From Mesorhizobium onobrychidis (GTDB taxonomy: Bacteria > Pseudomonadota > Alphaproteobacteria > Rhizobiales > Rhizobiaceae), in contig NZ_CP062229.1 in NCBI RefSeq assembly GCF_024707545.1, forward strand, positions 5,871,501 to 5,935,500: DNA of 64,000 nt. The letters are read 5' to 3'. Numbering within the stretch: position 1 is the first letter of the stretch; each line of letters begins with the position of its first letter. The position numbers and the translations under genes are program-made. Positions 21,304 through 30,922 of the stretch are shown here, in pieces. A model generated the notes under the pieces. That model saw only the letters and a program-made list of their open reading frames with translations, ran no database searches and had not been told where the DNA came from.

Positions 21304-22665
21304 CTAGACTTCAGCGCCGGCCTGTCGGAAACGGACCGCGGTTACGATGCGAACGCCCATCGCTGTGACAGGCTTGGGATAAGGCTTGCTGGGACTTGCT
21401 CGCGTCTTCAGTATGTCGACCACCGGCGATGATCGCCCTGACGCCAGATCGGCCACGGCCTTGCCGAAGGCTGCTCCTCGCGCGACGCCTGTTCCGTTGC
21501 AGAATGCGGCGCCGTAGACCTTCTCCGCCAACTCGCCGAAGACCATTCCGCCATTTTGCGCGAGCGTGAGAAGGCCGCCCCAGCTGGCCTCGAAGCCGAT
21601 CGACGAGAGCTCCGGCCACCGCCGATCGAACGCGATCTGCTGCTGCACCCGAGCCCTCATCACGTCCTGCGTGGTGGTCTTGAAGTCAGTCGCATAGGAA
21701 TAGACGTTGCGAACGAACAGCCGGTTGTCGATCGTGCGACGAACCGTCGTGCCGAAGCTGTTGGCGGGAATAAGTCCGTAGGCTTTCTTGTTTCCCACCC
21801 ACGAAAGCTCGTGCTCGGTGAGCTGTCGTGTCATGCTCGCAAATGTGTACAGGGGGATGGCGCGGTTGTCGAAGAAGCCAAACTTCGTCAGATAGCCTGA
21901 CGCGCAGATGATGACCTTCGAAGCCCTGATTGTTCCGGCGGGCGTCTCGCAGATGTGCTTCGGCGCACCGAACTGCACCGCCACAATGGGGGTGTTTTCG
22001 TGAACGGTGACGTTCGCGGGCAGGCTTCTTGTCGCGTTCTTGAGATACTTCGCAGGCTGGACCAATACGGTGCCGGGATGATGCAAGGCTTTGATGTAGT
22101 GTTTGCTGCCGGTGATCGCCTGGATTTCGGGGGTCTCGACCCAGCTGTAATTCTGCCCAAGCTTATCCAGCGCCTCCGAAAAGCGGTGCAGGTCCTCCAC
22201 CCCGTGAGCGGTGGCCGCGCTGTGGTATTTTCCCTGCGCGTCCCAGTCGCAATCGACCCCATACTCCTCGACGGCGCTTCGGATGTAGGCGATGCCGTCC
22301 AGGTTAACGAACAGCTCTTCCTTATTCCCCTTGATGTCTTCGACGAAATCGCGCTTCCGAGGATTGTGCGCGAGATCGATGACGAAACCCATGCACCGTC
22401 CGGATGCATTGTTCCCAATGCGGCCGGCGTCTACGAGGACAACCGAAGACTGCGGGTTGAGTTCGGCAAATCGACGGGCCGCGTGCAGCCCCATCCAGCC
22501 GCCGCCAATCACCAGGCAGTCACAGGCGACGTCGCCTTCTTGCGGCACCAGCGCCAACTCCGGCCCTGCCGTAGTGTACCAGCCGGACATAGTCGGTTCG
22601 GGGTGGGGCGGCTGAACGACTTTGCGCTCTTTGGTCGTTGTTTGGTTGAACGAATTCACTGCCAA
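21304..22665 (-). CDS. FAD-dependent oxidoreductase, DAO family (gamma-glutamylputrescine oxidase-like)
   Basis: About 453 aa. The FAD motif is CLVIGGGWMGLHAARRFAEL and the DAO-type core includes VVLVDAGRIGNNASGRCMGF. Late in the protein are SWGGLLTLAQNGGMVFGEL and FCNGTGVARGAAFG, as in PuuB-like amine oxidases. The frame opens with TTG 22665; GTG 22659 is possible. It starts an operon with the DapA-like and SDR genes and is divergent from a LysR gene that probably controls it. The substrate is probably an amine or amino acid. Confidence 0.87.
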   Translation of the reverse strand: MAVNSFNQTTTKERKVVQPPHPEPTMSGWYTTAGPELALVPQEGDVACDCLVIGGGWMGLHAARRFAELNPQSSVVLVDAGRIGNNASGRCMGFVIDLAHNPRKRDFVEDIKGNKEELFVNLDGIAYIRSAVEEYGVDCDWDAQGKYHSAATAHGVEDLHRFSEALDKLGQNYSWVETPEIQAITGSKHYIKALHHPGTVLVQPAKYLKNATRSLPANVTVHENTPIVAVQFGAPKHICETPAGTIRASKVIICASGYLTKFGFFDNRAIPLYTFASMTRQLTEHELSWVGNKKAYGLIPANSFGTTVRRTIDNRLFVRNVYSYATDFKTTTQDVMRARVQQQIAFDRRWPELSSIGFEASWGGLLTLAQNGGMVFGELAEKVYGAAFCNGTGVARGAAFGKAVADLASGRSSPVVDILKTRASPSKPYPKPVTAMGVRIVTAVRFRQAGAEV

Positions 22666-22796
22666 CTCGCTGAGTTAAGGCGGCCGGTGATGATGCTTGG
22701 CTACGATCCGCGGTCGCGTTGGGTTTCCTGTTTGAATAGACCAGTTGGCGGGTGTCTCGTAGACGGAAAAGATAGCGTCTGATATAGATCTGCTTC
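22666..22796. promoter_or_regulatory. Divergent promoter region, LysR gene and FAD oxidase operon
   Basis: The 131-bp gap between two divergent starts is where a LysR-type regulator would bind. I see no long symmetrical box beyond short AT-rich stretches, so this is inferred from arrangement only. Confidence 0.45.
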
Positions 22797-23705
22797 ATGT
22801 CAAAGCTTCGCAGCCTAGTGCCCTCGACGCATTCGCTTTTTGTCTTCGAAGCGGCTGCCCGAACCCAAAGTTTCAAAAGCGCAGCCAGCGAGCTCAGCGT
22901 GACGCAACCGAGTGTCTCGCACTCGATCAAGATGTTCGAGAAGCATTGCGGGACCGCGCTCTTTGCTCGTGACAATCGAGGAGTGCAGCTGACGGAGGCT
23001 GGCAGGCAGCTCTACGATGAGGTGCGCACTAGCTTCCGCCGTCTGGAACAGCGGCTTGAAACCATTTCCGATCGCGGAACGAAGTACGTCACTTTTGCTG
23101 CGTCGACATCCCTCGCGGCACATTGGCTTGCGCCTCAGCTCTATCATTTCCAGGAAGAGCATCCGGACGTTAAGATCAAGGTGGTCGGCACCGATCGGGA
23201 CATCGAGCCCGATCACGAAGTAGACGTCACCGTATGGGTGCGGCCACGGGATTTTGATAGGGTCAACAGCTGGTTCGTATGCGACGAGATCATTTTCCCC
23301 GTCTGCTCCCCAGCATATCTTCTGGCGCACCCCGCTCCAAAGAGCGTCGATGAGCTGGTTCGACATCAGCTCATTCATTCGTCCGATGCCTTTCGCAAGC
23401 GAATGAGCTGGCCCGAATGGGTCGAGCTTGCAGGCGGAGATGCCAGCGAGACCAAACCGAACATTGTATTCAACGACTATCAGCTGGCGCTCCAGGCAGC
23501 TCTTGCAGGCGAAGGAATCTCGCTGGGATGGTCCCTCACCGCCCAACACCTGCTTAACAACCGCCTGCTGGTTCGGCCCATCGCGACTGAGATCAAGACC
23601 GACCGCGCCTTCTTCCTCTTGTCCAATGATGACGCAGGCAAAAACAAGAGGTGCAAGGTTCTGGTGGACTGGTTCCTCGCTCAGTCAAAGGAATTACGCC
23701 CTTAG
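22797..23705 (+). CDS. LysR-family transcriptional regulator (GcvA-like)
   Basis: A 302-aa regulator. The N-terminal winged HTH (LVPSTHSLFVFEAAARTQSF, ASELSVTQPSVSHSIKMFE) is followed by a substrate-binding-fold effector domain with FAASTSLAAHWLAPQLYHF and a GcvA-like ending. It is divergent from the FAD oxidase operon, which is the likely target. The start ATG 22797 begins MSKLRSLVPS. Confidence 0.93.
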   Translation: MSKLRSLVPSTHSLFVFEAAARTQSFKSAASELSVTQPSVSHSIKMFEKHCGTALFARDNRGVQLTEAGRQLYDEVRTSFRRLEQRLETISDRGTKYVTFAASTSLAAHWLAPQLYHFQEEHPDVKIKVVGTDRDIEPDHEVDVTVWVRPRDFDRVNSWFVCDEIIFPVCSPAYLLAHPAPKSVDELVRHQLIHSSDAFRKRMSWPEWVELAGGDASETKPNIVFNDYQLALQAALAGEGISLGWSLTAQHLLNNRLLVRPIATEIKTDRAFFLLSNDDAGKNKRCKVLVDWFLAQSKELRP

Positions 23706-23965
23706 ACTAGACGGCTACCGGTCAACGCTCCCTCGGTTCTCATACCCACCCTCCGCGCCGCTTTTCGGGCTGTCCTTACCAGGTAGCAACTGCCTGCGCT
23801 GTCGACCCAGGCATAAACTGAGTTTAACACCAGCGAAACCTTTTGCGAATTCTCAGGATGATCGTTGGCCCCTATTATCAACGTCAATGAGCAGGGCCGC
23901 GTTCCGTACGCGGACCGAAGAAAGTTCTGTTGACGGGGACCTTAGCGCCCCTCTGGGAAAACGCG

Positions 23966-25507
23966 ATGATGGACTCTGATTCTCCCGTAATCCGGCGCCG
24001 CGGAGGACGCGCGTCGGTCGTAGCTGCCCGGGAATCCGAGAAGAGGCCTCGCGTCTCGACAATCAAGTACGGCATTCGACCTGTGGAGGCCGTCACCGCT
24101 GAGCAGCTTGAGCGCATTCACCAGGCTTCGTTGGCGATCCTGCGCGAGATCGGAATCGAATTCCGTGATGAGACGGCGATCCGGCAATGGAAGGAGGCAG
24201 GCGCCGATGTCCAAGGCCAACGTGTGCGCCTCGACGGCGAGATGCTGATGCATCTCATCTCGAAGGCCCCATCCCGCTTTGAGATGACATCTCGCGATCC
24301 GTTACAGCGTTTCGAGATCGCGCCAAACACAATGACTTTCAGCGCCATGCAAGGCGCGCCAAACGTCCGGGACCTTCAGGGTGTGCGACGCGCATCCACG
24401 ATCGAGGATCTGCGGAACATGAACCGGCTGACCCAGATGCTCCCCGGGTTCCATATCGCCGGCGGGTTCACCTGTGAACCGACCGACATCGCTGTTCCAT
24501 GGCGCCATCTGCACATCAACCATTCGAGCCTGGTGGAGACGAACATGCCCTTCTTCGGTCTGACGACCGGGAAGCAGCGAGCCGAGGACTCGATCGCCAT
24601 GGGGCAGATCGTCCACGGCAAGGCCTTTATGGATCAGAACGCGGTGATGCTCGGTCACGTGTCGGGAAACTCGCCGCTGGTCTGGGATTCGACCATGCTG
24701 GAAGGGCTCCGCGCTTTCGTCGAGGCGAACCAGGTCGTCCTGCTGTCGCCTTTTGTGCTCGGCGCCGCAAACACTCCCGCCGACATCCCGGCCACAATCG
24801 CGCAGTTGAACGCCGAGGCGCTCGCAGCGCTCGCCTACACCCAGCTGGTCAGGCCCGGCGCCAAAATGATCTATGGGCAATATTCGGTCTCGGTGTCGAT
24901 GCGCAGCGGCGCTCCGATGTCCGGCATGCCCGAAGTCACTCTGATCAATGCCGTCATCGGCCAACTGGCAAGGCGGTATGGCTTGCCGTGGCGAACGACT
25001 GCATCCCAGTCGTCCGCCAAGACCTTTGATGCTCAGTCCGGATACGAGTCGGCGATCGCTTACATGTCGGGAGCGAGCGCATGCGCGAACCTGATGATGC
25101 ATGCGGGCGGCTGGGATGAGGCTGGCCTCGTATGCTGCATGGCGAAGTTTGTCGCCGATGCTGAACAGAACCTGCTGATCGAAAAATACGCGCAGGGCAT
25201 TTCGTTCGAGCATTTCGACGACGCTCTCAAGGCCGTGCGGCGCATCGGCCCCGGCGGCCACTATCTCGGAGATTCCTTCACGCTCAGGCGCTTCAAGGAC
25301 GCATTCTTCGCGCCGGAGATCCTCGATTACCTCAGCTACGAGCAGTGGAAGGTCAAAGGCTCCAAGGATATGGCGCAGCGCTGCCGTGAGAAGGCGAAAT
25401 CGATCATCGCGAGTTACGAGCAGCCGCCGATGGATCCAGCCGTGCGCGAGGAACTCGATGCATTCGTGGCGCAACGCCAGGAGGAAATTTCGCCAAGCCT
25501 TGCCTAA
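23966..25507 (+). CDS. MttB-family (trimethylamine methyltransferase-like) corrinoid methyltransferase
   Basis: A 513-aa member of the MttB superfamily without pyrrolysine: the frame is uninterrupted by TAG, as in the glycine betaine methyltransferase MtgB group. Landmarks are HQASLAILREIGIEF, TMTFSAMQGAPNVRDLQG, GANTPADIPATIAQLNAE and CCMAKFVADAEQNLLIEKY. It is predicted to transfer a methyl group from a quaternary amine or sulfonium compound to the corrinoid protein at 27307. The frame begins at TTG 23930, but ATG 23966, after GGGAAAA, suits the family better. Substrate is inferred only. Confidence 0.88.
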   Translation: MMDSDSPVIRRRGGRASVVAARESEKRPRVSTIKYGIRPVEAVTAEQLERIHQASLAILREIGIEFRDETAIRQWKEAGADVQGQRVRLDGEMLMHLISKAPSRFEMTSRDPLQRFEIAPNTMTFSAMQGAPNVRDLQGVRRASTIEDLRNMNRLTQMLPGFHIAGGFTCEPTDIAVPWRHLHINHSSLVETNMPFFGLTTGKQRAEDSIAMGQIVHGKAFMDQNAVMLGHVSGNSPLVWDSTMLEGLRAFVEANQVVLLSPFVLGAANTPADIPATIAQLNAEALAALAYTQLVRPGAKMIYGQYSVSVSMRSGAPMSGMPEVTLINAVIGQLARRYGLPWRTTASQSSAKTFDAQSGYESAIAYMSGASACANLMMHAGGWDEAGLVCCMAKFVADAEQNLLIEKYAQGISFEHFDDALKAVRRIGPGGHYLGDSFTLRRFKDAFFAPEILDYLSYEQWKVKGSKDMAQRCREKAKSIIASYEQPPMDPAVREELDAFVAQRQEEISPSLA

Positions 25508-25564
25508 GGGTCCGCGCACGAACCCATGCGATCAATATCCGGGAACACCAACAAGGAGAAGAAA

Positions 25565-27214
25565 ATGGGACTTTTCAGAAGCAATGGAAATCGCGTTCCG
25601 GCTGCCATCGAAAAGATGGCGAGCGACGTCAAAGCAGGACAAATGGACCGGCGCGAGTTTCTCGCGCTTGCAAGCACGTTCGGCGCCTCGGCCGCGATGG
25701 CCTACGGCTTGATCGGCGTAGCATTGCCCCAGCCCGCACACGCCGCTGAGCCGAAGAAGGGCGGAACCCTGCGCGTGTCCATGCCCGTCAAGGCGCAGAA
25801 AGACCCACGTACCTATGACTGGGTGGAACTGGCCAACATTTCTCGCTGCTGGCTGGAGCCGCTGGTTCGCTACACACACGAATTCACATTTGAACCAGTC
25901 CTGCTGGAAAGCTGGGAGGTCAATGAGGATGCCACCGAATATGTCTTCCATGTCCGAAAGGGTGTGACTTGGAACAATGGCGATGCTTTCGACGCCGATG
26001 ACGTGGTCCTCAACATAACCCGCTGGTGCGAGAAGGGCGTCTCCGGTAATTCGATGGCCGCGCGCGTCGGGGGGCTGATCGATGCCAAGACCGGCAAGGC
26101 GAGAGATGGGGCGATCGTCAAGGTCGATGACCATACCGTCAAGCTCAAGCTAAGCGACCCGGACATCGCCATCATCGCGAATTTCACCGACTATCCCGGA
26201 CTGATCGTCCATCGCAGTTTCGATGCCGGCGGCGCCGACCCCGTGGCAAAGCCGATCGGAACCGGGGCATTCGAACTGGTATCCTACTCGGTCGGCAGCA
26301 AGGCTGAAGTCAAACGCCGAGAGAATGGCAAATGGTGGGGCGGCGAAACTCTGCTCGATGGCGTGCAGTTTATCGACTACGGAACCGACTTCCAGGCGAC
26401 AGTGGCTGCTTTCGACTCCGGTGAGATCGACGTCAATATGGAGACACCGGCGGACTTCATCGACATTCTGGACAAGATGGACGTGGCCAAATCGGAGGTC
26501 GCAACCGCAACGACGCTGGTGTGCCGCACCAACACGACCAACAAACCCTATGACGACAAGAAGGTCCGTAACGCGCTGCAGATGGCGGTCGATAACAACG
26601 CCATTCTTCAACTCGGCTATGCAGGACGGGGAACGGTCGGCGAAAACCATCACGTCAGCCCGATCCACCCGGAATATTATGCCCTTCCCAAAAAGAACCG
26701 GGACGTCGAGGGCGCGAAGAAACTCGTTGCTCAATCCGGACATGCCGACTTCGAGCATGAGCTGATTTCGATCGACGAAGACTGGCAGAAGAACACCGGT
26801 GATGCCATTGCGGCGCAGCTACGAGAGGCCGGCTTCAAGGTCAAGCGTACGGTGCTTCCGGGTTCGACTTTCTGGAACGACTGGGCGAAGTATCCCTATT
26901 CACTGACCGTTTGGTATATGCGGCCGCTCGGGGTTCAGGTCCTTGCGCTGGCTTATCGCACTGGCGAGGCTTGGAATGAGACTGCTTACGCAAACCCCGA
27001 CTTCGACGCCAAACTCAAGAAGGCGTTCTCGGTCATCGACGCCGCCAAGCGCAAGGAGTTGATGAAGGACATCGAAGACGTGCTGCAGGACTCCGGGGTT
27101 ATCATCCAGCCGTTCTGGCAAAGTCTCTTTGGTCACATGAACAAAAAAGTTCAGAGCTATGCAATCCACCAGACTTTCCAGATGGATTTGCAGAAAGTCT
27201 GGCTGTCAGCCTAG
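25565..27214 (+). CDS. ABC transporter substrate-binding protein, peptide/nickel family 5
   Basis: A 549-aa binding protein. The N-terminus carries a twin-arginine motif ([11 protein letters not shown]) and a hydrophobic stretch ending in AHA, so export by Tat is likely. The mature part begins [10 protein letters not shown] and shows the family-5 features [20 protein letters not shown] and [26 protein letters not shown] precedes ATG 25565. No permease or ATPase genes follow, so it is an orphan here. It sits between the methyltransferase and its corrinoid partner, suggesting it captures their substrate. Confidence 0.9.
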   Translation: MGLFRSNGNRVPAAIEKMASDVKAGQMDRREFLALASTFGASAAMAYGLIGVALPQPAHAAEPKKGGTLRVSMPVKAQKDPRTYDWVELANISRCWLEPLVRYTHEFTFEPVLLESWEVNEDATEYVFHVRKGVTWNNGDAFDADDVVLNITRWCEKGVSGNSMAARVGGLIDAKTGKARDGAIVKVDDHTVKLKLSDPDIAIIANFTDYPGLIVHRSFDAGGADPVAKPIGTGAFELVSYSVGSKAEVKRRENGKWWGGETLLDGVQFIDYGTDFQATVAAFDSGEIDVNMETPADFIDILDKMDVAKSEVATATTLVCRTNTTNKPYDDKKVRNALQMAVDNNAILQLGYAGRGTVGENHHVSPIHPEYYALPKKNRDVEGAKKLVAQSGHADFEHELISIDEDWQKNTGDAIAAQLREAGFKVKRTVLPGSTFWNDWAKYPYSLTVWYMRPLGVQVLALAYRTGEAWNETAYANPDFDAKLKKAFSVIDAAKRKELMKDIEDVLQDSGVIIQPFWQSLFGHMNKKVQSYAIHQTFQMDLQKVWLSA

Positions 27215-27306
27215 TCCACTCCCAAGGCTCCAACCGGAAGCCTGGTCGGTGCCCCATCGATCGTGGGGTACCGACCTCCTTTGAATTATGCACGAGGCGA
27301 CCCGAC

Positions 27307-27999
27307 ATGGCCGACGACGAGATCATCCTTTCCGAGCTTTCCGACGACGAACTCGTGCAGCAGATGCACGACGACCTTTATGACGGGTTGAAAGAAGAGA
27401 TCGAGAGCGGCACCAACATCCTCCTGGAGCGCGGCTGGCAGCCCTACACCGTGCTCACCGAGGCTCTGGTTGAAGGAATGCGCATCGTCGGCGAGGATTT
27501 TCGCGACGGCATCCTGTTCGTGCCGGAAGTGCTGCTCTCGGCCAACGCGATGAAGGCCGGCATGTTCATCCTGCGACCGCTGCTCATCGCCACCGGCGCG
27601 CCGAAGCAGGGCAAGATGGTTATCGGCACCGTCAAGGGCGACATCCACGACATCGGCAAGAACCTTGTCGGCATGATGATGGAAGGCGCGGGCTTCGACG
27701 TCATCGATCTCGGCATCAACAATGCGGTCGAGAAATATATGGCAGCGATTGAGGAGCATAAGCCAGACATCGTCGGCATGTCGGCGCTGCTCACCACCAC
27801 CATGCCCTACATGAAGGTCGTCATCGATACGATGAAGGAAAAGGGCATTCGCGACGACTATGTCGTGCTGGTCGGCGGTGCGCCTCTCAATGAGGAGTTC
27901 GGCAAGGCCGTCGGCGCCGACGCCTATTGCCGCGACGCTGCGGTAGCGGTCGAGACTGCCAAGGACTTCATGAAGCGCAAGCACAACACGCGCAGTTGA
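27307..27999 (+). CDS. Corrinoid (B12-binding) methyl-carrier protein, MtbC/MttC-like
   Basis: A 230-aa cobalamin carrier. A helical cap (about residues 10-95, ILLERGWQPYTVLTEALVEGM) precedes the B12 Rossmann domain. The axial-ligand motif GDIHDIGKN carries His114, followed by GMSALLTTTMPYM and VLVGGAPLNEEFG. It accepts methyl groups from the MttB-like enzyme. GAGGCGA lies before the ATG at 27307. The methyl-acceptor methyltransferase and the reductive activator usually needed are not in this window. Confidence 0.93.
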   Translation: MADDEIILSELSDDELVQQMHDDLYDGLKEEIESGTNILLERGWQPYTVLTEALVEGMRIVGEDFRDGILFVPEVLLSANAMKAGMFILRPLLIATGAPKQGKMVIGTVKGDIHDIGKNLVGMMMEGAGFDVIDLGINNAVEKYMAAIEEHKPDIVGMSALLTTTMPYMKVVIDTMKEKGIRDDYVVLVGGAPLNEEFGKAVGADAYCRDAAVAVETAKDFMKRKHNTRS

Positions 28000-28081
28000 T
28001 GTCGGCAGCGTCCATCCTGCAAGACGCTGGTGCCAACGCGACCGCCCATGTTGATCACCATCAACGAGGATGTATGACCTT

Positions 28082-29113
28082 ATGAATGCGCCATTTTCAG
28101 CAGGAGACCGTTCGCGGATTGTGGGATGGAATCCCAACCGGCAGGTGATCGACACCCAAGACGTGTACCGACTGGTTATTCTTGCACTTCCGGGATTTTC
28201 CCAGCTCGGCCTTTCATCCTTCGTGGAGCCCCTTCGCCTTGCGAATTCCATCTCCGGCCGATCCTCCTTCGAGTGGACGATTGCGAGCCCGGATGGCCAG
28301 CCGGTTGAATGCGCCAGCGGGTTCATCCTTTCGGTCGGCAGTAATTTTTCCGGCACTGGAGAATGCATTCAGTCCGGCAAGGGACCAAGCATGGTCATCG
28401 TCTGCGCGGGCGAATGGGTCCAAAAGCAGATGTCGACTTCCCTCACGAAAATTCTTCGGCTTTGCAAGCGGCACGGGGTTCCAATCGCGGCGTTGGGTAC
28501 CGCGACATGGCTGCTGGCGGAAAGCGGGTTGCTCGACGATACGGCATGCACAATCCATTGGGACAAGCGTGCCGCCCTGTCTGAAAAGTTTGGCCGCCTC
28601 CAGGTTACCGACCAACTGTTCGTTCGCGATCCTCACCTCCTGACTTGCGCGGGAGAATTCGCGTCCTTCGACCTCGTTATGGAGCTGATCAGTGAGCGCC
28701 TTGGCAGAGACATCGCTTTAGCTGTCTGCCGACATACGACAGCCGGGCATTGGCGCCCTGCTTCGGACAGACAATGGACTGTCAATGCTGGTGAAACCGG
28801 CATCTGCAAGGCGCTAGCAGACGTGATTCGAATCATGGAGGAGCACATTGAGGACCCACTGCCGCTCCGCTACATCGCAAAATGCGTCGGCCGCTCACAG
28901 CGTCAAATCGAACGGCTTTTCCAGCGGTCGATTGCCTCGTCTCCCATGCGATTCTACCTGCATTTGAGACTTAGCCGCGCCAAGCGCCTCATTGAACAGA
29001 CAGAATTGCCCGTGGTCGAGATCGCAATCGCATGTGGTTTCGCATCGGCATCACATTTCTCGAAGTGCTTCCGGCAAACGTTCGGTGCGAATCCGAGCGC
29101 TTGTCGATCCTGA
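28082..29113 (+). CDS. GlxA-type AraC-family regulator with DJ-1/PfpI domain
   Basis: A 343-aa activator-type regulator. An N-terminal amidase-like DJ-1/PfpI domain (residues about 15-185, LVILALPGFSQLGLSSFVEPLRLANSI region) is fused to a C-terminal AraC double HTH (AKCVGRSQRQIERLFQ and IAIACGFASASHFSKCFRQ). Relatives such as GbdR and CdhR regulate glycine betaine, carnitine or arginine catabolism. Its position between the corrinoid gene and dddP suggests it controls this group. ATG 28082 and ATG 28070 are both possible starts. Confidence 0.9.
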   Translation: MNAPFSAGDRSRIVGWNPNRQVIDTQDVYRLVILALPGFSQLGLSSFVEPLRLANSISGRSSFEWTIASPDGQPVECASGFILSVGSNFSGTGECIQSGKGPSMVIVCAGEWVQKQMSTSLTKILRLCKRHGVPIAALGTATWLLAESGLLDDTACTIHWDKRAALSEKFGRLQVTDQLFVRDPHLLTCAGEFASFDLVMELISERLGRDIALAVCRHTTAGHWRPASDRQWTVNAGETGICKALADVIRIMEEHIEDPLPLRYIAKCVGRSQRQIERLFQRSIASSPMRFYLHLRLSRAKRLIEQTELPVVEIAIACGFASASHFSKCFRQTFGANPSACRS

Positions 29114-29177
29114 TCTTCAGGGGTGACAGTGAACGCGGTAGGACCACCGACACGCATATTCGGCAGTTGGAAACATC

Positions 29178-30512
29178 ATGATGTCTTCGTTTTCGATCGT
29201 GAATCACAAGATTGATCCTAAGCGAGGCGCAACGGCACTGAAGGCGGACGGGACCATCGACAACAACGATCGGGTGGAAATCGGCCCGACTGATGTAGCT
29301 TTTGCTGAATGGGAGCAGCTAGGACTCACTGCCCCTAACGTGGAACGGATGAGGAAAACCCGGCTAAACCGCATCGTGCAACAGCTGCGCCAACGGGATT
29401 ACGCCGGCGTGCTTTGTTTCGATCCGCTGAACATTCGATACGCGACCGACTCCTCGAACATGCATATCTGGACCATGCACAATCCGTCGCGAGCCGTGTT
29501 CGTGTCAGCGGATGGGTATGTCGTTCTCTGGGACTTTCACCGCTGCAGTCATCTTTCGACTTACCTGCCGCTCATCAACGAAATCCGAGACGGTGGGGCG
29601 GGCTTCTACTATTTCGTTGCCGGCGATGCAGAGGAACCAATCGCCAAACAATTCGCGGGGCAGATCGATGAATTAATGCGACGCTGTGCCGGCAAGAACC
29701 GACGTCTTGCCGTCGACAAAATCGAAATTCCCGGCCTGCGCGCGATGGAACCAGTCGGCATCGAGGTCTGCAACGGCATGCAACTCATGGAGCATGCGAG
29801 GGCCATCAAGGGTATCGACGAGATCAACGCGATGCGCTGCTCGCTAGCCACATGCGAAATCGCCGTTGGCAAGATGCGCGAGCGTTTGCGGCCAGGCATA
29901 GCCGAAACAGAATTGTGGTCGGTTCTTCATGCCGAAAACATCGCCCGCGGCGGCGAGTGGATCGAAACGCGCATTTTGACTTCCGGCCCACGCACAAACC
30001 CGTGGATGCAAGAAGCCGGCCCTCGACGCATAATGCCAGGGGATCTGGTCGCCTTCGACACCGACATGGTCGGGCCTTATGGCATGTGTGCGGATTTTTC
30101 GCGCACTTGGTATTGCGGCGACGGCAGGCCAACCGACGAACAGCGAAAGCTACACGCCATCGCCTACGAGCACGTGATGACCAACATGGCCATGCTCAAA
30201 GCTGGAGTATCATTCAACGAACTAACCGAGCGCGGCCACAAGCTCCCTGCCGAGTTCGTGGATCAGCGATATGGCGTCATGATGCATGGCATCGGTCTAT
30301 GCGACGAATATCCCGCGATCCTCTATCCCGAAGACTTTATCCCGGGAGCATTCGACTATGCTCTCGAGCCGGGGATGACGTTGTGCGTTGAGGCCTATAT
30401 CGGTGCCGTTGGTGGCCGTGAAGGCGTAAAGCTCGAAGAGCAGGTTTTGATCACGGACAGCGGTTTTGAAAACCTGACAAAATGCCCATTTGATCCGGCT
30501 TTGATTATCTAG
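29178..30512 (+). CDS. dddP: DMSP lyase DddP (M24 peptidase-fold)
   Basis: A 444-aa M24-fold protein that should cleave dimethylsulfoniopropionate to DMS and acrylate. Using start ATG 29178, the metal ligands fall at D294, D296, D306, H370, E405 and E420, each exactly one less than the ligands I recall for characterised DddP (295, 297, 307, 371, 406, 421). D376 matches the catalytic Asp377. The N-terminal domain has VEIGPTDVAFAEWEQLGL and WDFHRCSHLSTYLPL, segments special to DddP rather than to aminopeptidase P. It is next to a GlxA-type regulator and corrinoid methyl-transfer genes. A non-DMSP onium substrate remains possible. Confidence 0.85.
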   Translation: MMSSFSIVNHKIDPKRGATALKADGTIDNNDRVEIGPTDVAFAEWEQLGLTAPNVERMRKTRLNRIVQQLRQRDYAGVLCFDPLNIRYATDSSNMHIWTMHNPSRAVFVSADGYVVLWDFHRCSHLSTYLPLINEIRDGGAGFYYFVAGDAEEPIAKQFAGQIDELMRRCAGKNRRLAVDKIEIPGLRAMEPVGIEVCNGMQLMEHARAIKGIDEINAMRCSLATCEIAVGKMRERLRPGIAETELWSVLHAENIARGGEWIETRILTSGPRTNPWMQEAGPRRIMPGDLVAFDTDMVGPYGMCADFSRTWYCGDGRPTDEQRKLHAIAYEHVMTNMAMLKAGVSFNELTERGHKLPAEFVDQRYGVMMHGIGLCDEYPAILYPEDFIPGAFDYALEPGMTLCVEAYIGAVGGREGVKLEEQVLITDSGFENLTKCPFDPALII

Positions 30513-30922
30513 GATTGTCCGTCTGACCGGGATGAGCACGCGCACCAGAAAGTTGATGCCTCCTCAAATTTTTCCTAAAACCGACTCTAGTGTCCGAATT
30601 TGTCCCATAAGCACACGCAATTCGGGCTGAGGCGCGATCCAGAAAGTTCGAAAAGCTTCCAGGCGCCCCAGCCATCGCTCACAGTGTCTGTTCCGGACAC
30701 ATGTGTAATGCGACAGTTGAGCAAGTTAAATGCGACAGCGCTCTCGCGGCACGCTACGCCGCTGCCAGCTTGACAGCCTCGTCCCCAATGCCCATCAGAC
30801 GATGTCAAAGCTTGCGGTGAACGCAGCAGCGAACAGACGGCCAGGCCCGAACGAATGACAACAATCTGCCAGAGCGCCGGGTCCCGAGGGCGTGGTTGGA
30901 TCTCTGCAACGGAATTCTAGTC
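30513..30922. other. 410-bp region without an intact gene; left boundary of the lasso cluster
   Basis: Between dddP and the nucleotidyltransferase gene lies a degenerate repeat (30598-30738) related to 53400-53568. Beyond it, 30739-30922 shows no recognised element. The base composition changes here toward the less GC-rich style of the lasso cluster. Confidence 0.55.
30598..30738. repeat. Degenerate repeat R1', copy of 53400-53568
   Basis: It shares blocks with 53400-53568: gttcgaaaagc, ccccagccatcgctcacag, ttccggacacatgtgta, and a pair of tgcgacag words at the right end. A minus-strand frame reads CERWLGRLEAFRTFW, close to CERWLGFLDAFRTFC in the other copy, so both are remnants of one gene family. 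There are many substitutions and indels, so the copies are old. Confidence 0.7.
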
